From Chloroflexota bacterium (lineage in GTDB: Bacteria > Chloroflexota > Limnocylindria > Limnocylindrales > CSP1-4), in assembly GCA_016200675.1 (NCBI GenBank), contig JACQEH010000213.1, positions 1 to 6,003 of the forward strand: a stretch of DNA of 6,003 nucleotides. Direction: 5' to 3'. Shown piece by piece: positions 1 to 4,998 of the stretch. Each line of letters begins with the position of its first letter. The stretch's first letter is position 1. Below the pieces are notes generated by a model. It did no database searches, had not been told where the DNA came from, and saw only the letters and a list, made by a program, of their open reading frames with translations. The translations under genes and the position numbers were made by a program.

Positions 1-549
1 CTGGCCGGTCGCGCCGAGCGAACCCTCGACCTCGGGGCGATCGCCCTGCCCGAGCTCGAGCGACTGGCCCGGACCAGCCACGAGAACGCCGGGCTCGGCG
101 TCCTCGACGGCAACCAGGTCCTCTTCATCGCCCAGGCCGACGGCCCGAACGTCGTACCGTCCGGCGACTGGACCGGTCGCGCCTCGACGCTCCACGCCAA
201 CGCCTCGGGAAAGGTCCTACTGGCGTCGCTCGCGGAGCGCGAGGTCCTCCAGATCGTCCGGCGCGGCCTCGCCCGCCACACCGAGCGGACGATCACCGAG
301 CTGGAGCCGCTGCTCGAGGAGCTGGCCCGAGCTCGTCGCCGCGGCTACGCCACAGCCTCGGGCGAGCTCGAGCACGGGCTCAACGCCGTCGCCGCACCCG
401 TCCGCGATGCCCGTGGCCAGGTGATCGCGGCGGTCGAGGTCTGGGGCCCTGCCTTCCGACTGAGCGCCGGCCGCCTGCCGCAGCTCGCCGCCGATGCCTG
501 CCAGGCGGCCACCGCGATCACGATCCGCCTGGGCGGCGCCACGGCCTGA
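1..549 (+). CDS. IclR-family transcriptional regulator, C-terminal effector-binding domain (5' truncated)
   Basis: Frame 1 is open from the first base to a TGA at 547-549, giving 182 visible residues. The start and the N-terminal winged helix-turn-helix lie outside the window. The visible part is the GAF-like ligand-binding domain of IclR regulators. It has a leading helix (residues 15-30), the strand pair GLGVLDGNQVLFIAQ (31-45), the family hallmark HANASGKVLLA (65-75; usually HATALGKALLA), the acidic linker helix around 100-115, and GELEHGLNAVAAPV (121-134) followed by VIAAVEVWGP, which matches the IclR signature region. Family members are usually about 250 residues, so roughly 70 are missing. 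Such proteins bind small metabolites, often aromatic or short-chain acids, and repress or activate neighbouring catabolic genes. The ligand cannot be read from this sequence, and the regulated genes probably lie to the left. Family assignment is firm; the target is unknown. Confidence 0.93.
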   Translation: MAGRAERTLDLGAIALPELERLARTSHENAGLGVLDGNQVLFIAQADGPNVVPSGDWTGRASTLHANASGKVLLASLAEREVLQIVRRGLARHTERTITELEPLLEELARARRRGYATASGELEHGLNAVAAPVRDARGQVIAAVEVWGPAFRLSAGRLPQLAADACQAATAITIRLGGATA

Positions 550-680
550 CGCTGTTACTGGTGGCGGGTGGCCGCAGTCTCTCCTTGTTACGCCCCGCGC
601 CGCAGGCTGCCACACCGCTCCGGCGGAACGCGTTGCCCGGTCCTTCCTCGCTGTACTCCTCGCCGGACGCGGCGTCGCGC

Positions 681-702
681 TGGCGGCGCGCTGGCGGCGC
701 GC
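681..702. repeat. 11-bp perfect tandem duplication
   Basis: TGGCGGCGCGC occurs twice head to tail (681-691 and 692-702), directly abutting the start of the 18-bp array. It looks like a slippage product of the same GC-rich tract. Confidence 0.75.
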
Positions 703-703
703 G

Positions 704-912
704 GGTCGCCGCCGCGGTTGGTGTCGCCGGCGCGGTTGGTGTCGCCGGCGCGGTTCGTGTCGCTGGCACGGGGATCTCCCCCGGCGCGCGGGTCGCCGCC
801 GCGGTTGGTGTCGCCGGCGCGGTTCGTGTCACTGGCACGGGATCTCCCCCGGCGCGCCGATCTCCCCCGGCACGGGGATCTCCCCCGGCGCGCCGATCTC
901 CCCCGGTACGGC
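704..912. repeat. Degenerate 18-bp tandem repeat array, about 12 units
   Basis: Units fall into two related types. Type 1 is (G/T)GTCGCCGGCGCGGTTGG-like, at 704, 722, 740, 791 and 809. Type 2 is GATCTCCCCCGGCGCGCC-like, at 773, 841, 859, 877 and 895. Two shortened units, at 758 (15 bases) and 827 (14 bases), bridge the types and contain GGCACGG. A higher-order duplication is visible: 696-782 is repeated from 783 onwards, with one 18-mer fewer and one base deleted in the second copy. The right end is the most homogeneous, with four type-2 units in a row at 841-912. This points to growth by slippage and unequal exchange. GGCGCGCC palindromes occur at 851-858 and 887-894. No function can be assigned. 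Confidence 0.9.
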
Positions 913-923
913 ATGTCGCTATT

Positions 924-1069
924 CACCGGGTGCATGAGGCCGACCTCGCGCGGGCCTCGGCATGCCGGTTCCATTCGTGCGAGGCATTGAACGCTACGGG
1001 TGAGTCACCTGTTGCATCAACCGCGCCCCGATCAGGGCCTGCGAGGTCGACATGAGCCACCTCGTGCAT
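924..1069 (+). repeat. Three dispersed CACC-N3-TGCAT motifs
   Basis: The 12-base motif CACCNNNTGCAT occurs at 924-935, 1006-1017 and 1058-1069, all in the same orientation. The last two copies share more flank (TGAG-Y-CACCT-N2-TGCATCA, 16 of 21 positions identical). The 1006 copy lies on the dyad GGTGA-G-TCACC (999-1009). The 1058 copy lies in a hairpin-capable CGAGGT...ACCTCG pair (1042-1047 with 1059-1064). They could be regulator binding sites, or remnants of a mobile or dispersed repeat; the sequence alone does not decide. Confidence 0.55.
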
Positions 1070-1083
1070 CACGGGGTCGCGCG

Positions 1084-1161
1084 GGAGCCCGCCGCGCAGG
1101 CCGCAGGAGCCCGCCACGCAGGAGCCCGCGCCGCGCAGGCCGCAGGAGCCCGCGGCGCGCA
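1084..1161. repeat. GGAGCCCGC short-repeat array upstream of the channel gene
   Basis: Four imperfect units begin with GGAGCCCGC at 1084, 1106, 1121 and 1145. Their lengths are 22, 15, 24 and about 17 bases, and each ends in a GCGCAGGCCGCA- or CGCA-like tail. Long units (with GCAGGCCGCA) and short units alternate, so the higher-order period is about 37-39 bases. The array lies 80-160 bases before the mscS-family start, so it may fall within that gene's upstream control region. It is unrelated in sequence to the 18-bp array. Confidence 0.7.
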
Positions 1162-1230
1162 GGTCCCCGCGGGCCCCCGCCGCCCGGTGCCCTCCCCACC
1201 GAGCCCGCGCCTGGACGTCGCGGCATCCGC

Positions 1231-1236
1231 TACGCT
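1231..1236 (+). promoter_or_regulatory. Putative -10 box for leaderless transcription of the channel gene
   Basis: TACGCT fits the TANNNT pattern of bacterial -10 elements. It ends 6 bases before the ATG at 1243, which would put the transcription start at or next to the A of the start codon. No Shine-Dalgarno-like sequence precedes the ATG, which agrees with a leaderless mRNA. The best -35 match is CTGGAC at 1211-1216, with a short 14-base spacer, so that element is weak. Confidence 0.45.
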
Positions 1237-1242
1237 CCGGGC

Positions 1243-2184
1243 ATGCCGAACTTCGCCAAGGCGCCGTGGGTCGACATCGTGCCCTTCCTGCGGGATCCGG
1301 TCCTGCCGGTCCTCGTCGTCATCGTCGTGGGGATGGTGCTCATCCGGGCCTCCCGGCTGTTCGTCCGCGGGATCGTCAAGGCCCTCATGGATCGCGAGGC
1401 GACTGAGGGGACGGCCAAGGAGCTGTCGGCCGTCGAGCTGAAGAAGCGCATGGACACGCTCGACCAGCTCGGCGCGAACGTCCTCCGCTTCTTCATCGTC
1501 GTGATCGTCAGCCTCATGATCCTGCAGCGGGTGGGCCTCGAGATCGGGCCCGCCATCGCGGGGCTGGGGGTTGTGGGCGTCGCCGTCGGCTTCGGTGCCC
1601 AGAGCCTGGTCAAGGACTACCTCAACGGCGCCCTGATCCTCATCGAGAACCAGTTCAGCAAGGGCGACGTGATCCGGATCGCCGGCGTCGCCGGGTCGGT
1701 CGAGGACTTCAGCCTTCGACGGACCACCGTCCGCGACCTCGACGGCGTCGTCCACACGGTTCCCAACGGCGAGATCTCCGTCGCCAGCAACCTGACCCGG
1801 GTCTGGTCCCGGATCAACCAGGATGTCACGGTGGCCTACGGGACCGACATCGACAAGGCCATCGAGGTCGTCGACGCGGCGGGTCGGGAGATGGCCTCGG
1901 ATCCGGCCTGGAAGCGGCGCGTCCTCGAAACCCCGCGGGTGGACCGGGTGGCCGCCCTCGGCGAGTACGGCGTGACCCTCAAGATCCTGGGCACGGTCCG
2001 GGCCACAGAGCAGTGGGCTGCAGCCGGAGAGCTCCGCAAGCGGCTCCTCGTCGCCTTCAAGGCCAACGGCATCGAGATCCCCCGGCCGCAGCGCGTGGTG
2101 CTGTCCCGGGACACCGTGGCCCCGGAAGCGATGGCGGCGGCGGCCCTCGGCCCGACCGACGACGACCTCGCGCCCGAGGAGTAG
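1243..2184 (+). CDS. MscS-family mechanosensitive ion channel
   Basis: This encodes a 313-residue inner-membrane channel that opens under membrane tension and releases solutes on hypo-osmotic shock. Hydrophobic segments lie at residues 19-35 and 81-96. They are followed by the pore helix region 101-137 (IGPAIAGLGVVGVAVGFGAQ then SLVKDYLNGALILIENQF), the Gly/Ala-rich TM3 with the kink seen throughout the family. The cytoplasmic beta domain follows, with GSVEDFSLRRTTVRDLDG (151-168) and VPNGEIS (173-179). An alpha/beta domain of about residues 190-287 comes next, then an acidic tail (DDDLAPEE). Length and three-helix layout match simple MscS/YggB-type channels. The frame stays open upstream to 1000, but those 81 codons are Arg/Pro/Ala repeat translation, so I start at ATG 1243, where the protein-like sequence begins. 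It appears to be monocistronic. Confidence 0.93.
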   Translation: MPNFAKAPWVDIVPFLRDPVLPVLVVIVVGMVLIRASRLFVRGIVKALMDREATEGTAKELSAVELKKRMDTLDQLGANVLRFFIVVIVSLMILQRVGLEIGPAIAGLGVVGVAVGFGAQSLVKDYLNGALILIENQFSKGDVIRIAGVAGSVEDFSLRRTTVRDLDGVVHTVPNGEISVASNLTRVWSRINQDVTVAYGTDIDKAIEVVDAAGREMASDPAWKRRVLETPRVDRVAALGEYGVTLKILGTVRATEQWAAAGELRKRLLVAFKANGIEIPRPQRVVLSRDTVAPEAMAAAALGPTDDDLAPEE

Positions 2185-2202
2185 GCGCGGCGGCGTCACG
2201 GC

Positions 2203-2208
2203 TAGGAT
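2203..2208 (+). promoter_or_regulatory. Putative -10 box for acs
   Basis: TAGGAT lies 19 bases after the channel stop codon and would start transcription near 2215, giving acs a leader of roughly 85 bases. No good -35 match lies at normal spacing. The leader has a weak 5-bp inverted pair (ACCGA 2224-2228 with TCGGT 2239-2243), and I would not call it an operator or riboswitch. Confidence 0.35.
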
Positions 2209-2288
2209 GAGACCCGACAGGTCACCGAATTCGCCCGATCGGTCGTCGGCCCGGACCCCATGATGTGAGCCAGCTGCCACCGCCCACC

Positions 2289-2295
2289 GGAGGAG
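2289..2295 (+). promoter_or_regulatory. Shine-Dalgarno sequence deciding the acs start
   Basis: GGAGGAG ends 5 bases before GTG 2301, which favours that codon over the in-frame GTG at 2265, which has no purine-rich sequence upstream. Confidence 0.7.
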
Positions 2296-2300
2296 ATGCC

Positions 2301-4256
2301 GTGGATGCCCCCCGATCGGCCGCCATCGAGAACCTCATGGACGAGCGGCGGACGTTCGTGCCCGACCCGGCGTTCGTTGCCCGCGCCAACGCGACCGCCG
2401 ACCTCTACGCCGAAGCCGAACGCGACTACGTGGCCTTCTGGGAGCGCCTTGCCCGGGAGCGGATCAGCTGGTCGAAGCCCTTCGAGACGACCCTCGAATG
2501 GGACCTGCCGTTCGCCAAGTGGTTCGTCGGCGGTGAGCTGAACGTCGCCTACAACTGCCTGGACCGGCATGTCGAGGCCGGCCGCGGCGACAAGGTCGCG
2601 TACCACTGGGTCGGCGAGCCGGGCGAGACCCGGTCGCTGACCTACGCCGACCTCCTGCGCGAGGTGGGCAAGGCCGCCAACGCCCTCAGGGAGCTGGGCG
2701 TCGAGAAGGGCGACCGGGTCGCGATCTACATGCCGATGATCCCCGAGCTGCCGATCGCGATGCTCGCCTGCGCCCGGATCGGGGCGCCGCACACGGTGGT
2801 CTTCGGCGGCTTCTCGGCCGAGGCCCTCTCGGGCCGGATCAACGACTGCGGGGCCAAGGTCCTGATCACCGCCGATGGCGGCTATCGGCGGGGCAAGGAG
2901 GTGGGCCTCAAGCACCACGCCGACGAGGCCATGGCATCCACGCCGACGATCGAGCACGCCATCGTCGTCAACCGCCTGGGCCACGGCGTCCACATGGTGC
3001 CCTTCCGGGACCACTGGTGGCACGACCTCGTGGGGCGTCAATCGGCCGACTGCCCGCCGGTAGCCGTCGATTCGGAGCACATGCTCTACCTGCTCTACAC
3101 CTCGGGGACCACGGCCAAGCCCAAGGGCATCCTCCACACGACGGCGGGCTACCTGCTGGGGACGAGCTTCACCCACGAGATGATCTTCGACCTCAAGCCG
3201 GACGACGTGTACTGGTGCGCGGCCGACATCGGCTGGGTCACCGGCCACAGCTACATCGTCTACGGGCCGCTCGCGAACGGCGCCACCGGGGTCATGTACG
3301 AGGGCGCGCCGGACACGCCCTCGTGGGACCGCTGGTGGCAGATCGTCGAGGACTACAAGGTCTCCATCCTGTACATGGCCCCGACCGCCATCCGGGCCTT
3401 CATGAAGCAGGGTCCCCAGTACCCGGCCGCCCACGACCTGTCCTCGCTGCGGGTCCTGGGCTCGGTGGGCGAGCCGATCAATCCCGAGGCCTGGCTCTGG
3501 TATCACGAGCACGTCGGGCGTGGCGCGGCCCCGATCGTCGACACGTGGTGGCAGACCGAGACCGGCATGATCCTCATCAGCCCGCTGCCCGGGGTCACCA
3601 CCACCAAGCCCGGCTCCGCCACCTTCCCGTTCCCCGGCATCAAGGCCGACGTCGTCGACGCCGACGGCGTCTCCGTCCCGCTCGGCGGTGGCGGCTACCT
3701 CGTCCTCAAGCAGCCCTGGCCGGCCATGCTCCGGGGCATCTACGGCGACCAGGAGCGCTACCGCGAGACCTACTGGAGCCGCTTCCCCGGGATGTACTTC
3801 GCCGGCGATGGGGCCAAGCGCGACGAGGAGGGCTACTACTGGCTCCTCGGCCGCGTCGACGACGTCATGAACGTGGCCGGCCATCGGATCTCGACGACCG
3901 AGGTGGAGTCGGCCCTCGTCGACCATCGCTCGGTGGCCGAAGCGGCCGTCGTGGGGGTCAAGGACGAGGTCAGCGGCCAGGCGATCTACGCCTTCGTCAT
4001 CCTCAAGGCCAGCGGCGAGCCATCCGATGCTCTGGCCGTCCAGCTCCGGGAGCACGTGGCCTACGTCATCGGCCCCATCGCCCGTCCGAAGTACCTGATG
4101 TTCGTGCCCGACCTGCCCAAGACCCGCTCGGGCAAGATCATGCGCCGCCTCTTGCGCGACATCGCCGAGGGCCGCACCCTCGGCGACACGACGACCCTTG
4201 CGGATGCCACGGTTGTGGATACGATCCGGGAGAACTCGGGAAGCGCTGAGGAGTAG
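2301..4256 (+). CDS. acs: Acetyl-CoA synthetase (AMP-forming acetate-CoA ligase)
   Basis: This cytoplasmic enzyme activates acetate with ATP to acetyl-AMP and then transfers the acetyl group to CoA, feeding acetate into the TCA or glyoxylate cycles and lipid synthesis. From GTG 2301 the protein has 651 residues, the normal Acs length. Visible family marks are VFGGFSAEALSGRI in the N-terminal part, the ATP-binding loop YTSGTTAKPKG (266-276), ADIGWVTGHSYIVYGPLANG, VGEPINPEAW, and DTWWQTETG (414-422). The second Trp of DTWWQTETG lies where acetyl-CoA synthetases carry the residue that restricts the acyl pocket to acetate. The hinge and C-terminal domain have YFAGDGAKRDEEGYYWLLGR and PKTRSGKIMRR. 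The Lys at about 612 of the latter is the adenylation-step lysine that is reversibly acetylated in characterised Acs enzymes. GMILISPLPGV after the WWQTET motif resembles actinobacterial-type sequences. The next gene follows after 6 bases. Propionyl-CoA synthetase is less likely given the motifs. Confidence 0.96.
   Translation: MDAPRSAAIENLMDERRTFVPDPAFVARANATADLYAEAERDYVAFWERLARERISWSKPFETTLEWDLPFAKWFVGGELNVAYNCLDRHVEAGRGDKVAYHWVGEPGETRSLTYADLLREVGKAANALRELGVEKGDRVAIYMPMIPELPIAMLACARIGAPHTVVFGGFSAEALSGRINDCGAKVLITADGGYRRGKEVGLKHHADEAMASTPTIEHAIVVNRLGHGVHMVPFRDHWWHDLVGRQSADCPPVAVDSEHMLYLLYTSGTTAKPKGILHTTAGYLLGTSFTHEMIFDLKPDDVYWCAADIGWVTGHSYIVYGPLANGATGVMYEGAPDTPSWDRWWQIVEDYKVSILYMAPTAIRAFMKQGPQYPAAHDLSSLRVLGSVGEPINPEAWLWYHEHVGRGAAPIVDTWWQTETGMILISPLPGVTTTKPGSATFPFPGIKADVVDADGVSVPLGGGGYLVLKQPWPAMLRGIYGDQERYRETYWSRFPGMYFAGDGAKRDEEGYYWLLGRVDDVMNVAGHRISTTEVESALVDHRSVAEAAVVGVKDEVSGQAIYAFVILKASGEPSDALAVQLREHVAYVIGPIARPKYLMFVPDLPKTRSGKIMRRLLRDIAEGRTLGDTTTLADATVVDTIRENSGSAEE
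4248..4253 (+). promoter_or_regulatory. Shine-Dalgarno inside the acs 3' end
   Basis: GAGGAG lies within the last codons of acs, 9 bases before ATG 4263. Ribosomes terminating on acs would be placed to re-initiate on the next gene. Confidence 0.55.
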
Positions 4257-4262
4257 GGGACC

Positions 4263-4919
4263 ATGCCCTTCGGGTTCGGACGGAAGAAGGACGCGGAAGG
4301 CTCGGCTCATGCTGCCGTCGCGGTCGCGCAGGCGGCGGCGGATGCGCGCGGGCCTCGCCCCGTTCGGTTCCACGGCTTCACGGAGGACTGGCAGCTCAAG
4401 GGCCAGATGACCATCACCGGCCGCCTCCTCGATCTCCTCAACCGCCGCGAGGCGGTGCCGGTCACGGACGTCCGATGGGCGCCCGCGGACGGGATGGGCC
4501 CGCTCGAGCCCGCCCCTGGGATCCAGAGCCTCGACCCCTACGACCTGATCGTCGTGATCGCCGATCCCGACACCCTGGCCGCTCTCACCGACGACGAACG
4601 CACCGCGCACCGGGTCCACAAGGTGACCTTCGATGTGGCCGTGGAGGCGCCGCCGTACCGGGTCGTCGGGACCATCCAGCTCCATCCCGGCTCGGAGCCC
4701 GAGTCGCTCCTCGAGCGCGGCACCCAGATGTTCGCCGCGGTCACCAACCCGGTCCTCCAGCTCGGCGGCGTCGAGCTCGACCTGGCCGGGGCCGACACCG
4801 TCCTCGTGAACCGCTTCTACCTGCGCGGCATCAAGCAGGTCGACCGGGCCACGGGACAGCCCCACCAGCGCCTCCCGGGCCAGGGCCTCGGCGGCACGAA
4901 CTGGACCGAGCGGAGCTGA
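4263..4919 (+). CDS. Unrecognised 218-residue protein, probably co-translated with acs
   Basis: I do not recognise a named family. The ATG lies 6 bases after the acs stop, and its ribosome-binding site is inside acs, so the two are almost surely one operon. The N-terminus MPFGFGRKKDAE is basic and flexible, followed by an Ala-rich stretch (16-30). No signal peptide or membrane span is seen. The rest looks like two similar alpha/beta halves, about 33-100 and 118-193. Each has a beta strand, a short helix containing LL, then VTDV or VTNPV, and a strand run ending in YDLIVVI or ADTVLV. The pattern GRLLDLLNRREAVPVTDV recalls small beta-rich domains of unknown function found in environmental bacteria, but I cannot confirm a match. 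The C-terminal tail is polar and likely disordered (RATGQPHQRLPGQGLGG). No catalytic motif is evident. Codon use matches its neighbours, so recent transfer is unlikely. Confidence 0.82.
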   Translation: MPFGFGRKKDAEGSAHAAVAVAQAAADARGPRPVRFHGFTEDWQLKGQMTITGRLLDLLNRREAVPVTDVRWAPADGMGPLEPAPGIQSLDPYDLIVVIADPDTLAALTDDERTAHRVHKVTFDVAVEAPPYRVVGTIQLHPGSEPESLLERGTQMFAAVTNPVLQLGGVELDLAGADTVLVNRFYLRGIKQVDRATGQPHQRLPGQGLGGTNWTERS

Positions 4920-4948
4920 CGGCGGCCGGCCCGGACGCCGGAATCGAA

Positions 4949-4974
4949 GAGCCGACCGGTGGACCGGTCGGCTC
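4949..4974. terminator. Hairpin between convergent genes, likely bidirectional terminator
   Basis: GAGCCGACCGGT (4949-4960) pairs perfectly with ACCGGTCGGCTC (4963-4974), a 12-bp stem around a GG centre. It lies 29 bases after the plus-strand stop and 24 bases beyond the minus-strand stop, so it could serve both units. No T-run follows on the plus strand. On the minus strand it is followed by TTCGATTC, a weak T-rich stretch. It may therefore act as a poor intrinsic terminator or an mRNA 3'-end stabiliser. Confidence 0.7.
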
Positions 4975-4998
4975 GCTGTGGTGCCCAGGCAGGAGGGA

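Larger units (their letters stand above)
550..1242. other. Long repeat-rich intergenic region without a credible gene
   Basis: About 690 bases separate the regulator from the channel gene, far more than elsewhere in the window. Several long open frames cross it on both strands, but they translate to low-complexity Arg/Pro/Ala/Gly strings. They stay open because the main repeat is 18 bases, a multiple of three. None has a convincing ribosome-binding site or a recognisable domain. What it does hold is listed separately: an 11-bp tandem duplication, an 18-bp array, three CACC-N3-TGCAT motifs with a small dyad, and a GGAGCCCGC array. The segment 550-680 shows only short imperfect inverted repeats and no clear terminator for the upstream gene. 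Confidence 0.7.

Noticed and set aside
704..912. CRISPR array
   Set aside because: The 18-bp units are contiguous with no unique spacers of constant length, and no cas genes are nearby.
588..974. Minus-strand frame with hexapeptide repeats (GDTNRA) across the 18-bp array, and plus-strand frames over the same bases
   Set aside because: The repeat period is a multiple of three, so all frames are open by construction. No frame has a credible start or a non-repetitive domain.
1000..1242. N-terminal extension of the channel protein from GTG 1000
   Set aside because: The 81 extra codons translate the repeat arrays into Arg/Pro/Ala strings unlike any MscS N-terminus, and ATG 1243 fits the family length.
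1069..2280. A 403-codon minus-strand frame opposite the channel gene
   Set aside because: It is antisense to the MscS-family gene, has low-complexity His/Asp/Gly composition, no ribosome-binding site and no domain.
2209..2300. Riboswitch or operator in the acs leader
   Set aside because: Only a 5-bp inverted pair with a 10-base loop is visible, and no recognisable aptamer core is present.
1..4256. IclR regulator as a local repressor of acs
   Set aside because: The two are separated by 690 bases of repeats and a channel gene, and I see no shared operator-like sequence, so proximity alone does not support it.
2202..4865. An 887-codon open frame on the minus strand opposite acs and the following gene
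   Set aside because: It is the exact antisense of two clearly real genes in a high-GC genome. Its translation is Asp/Gly/Val/Arg-rich without domains, so it is a codon-bias shadow.
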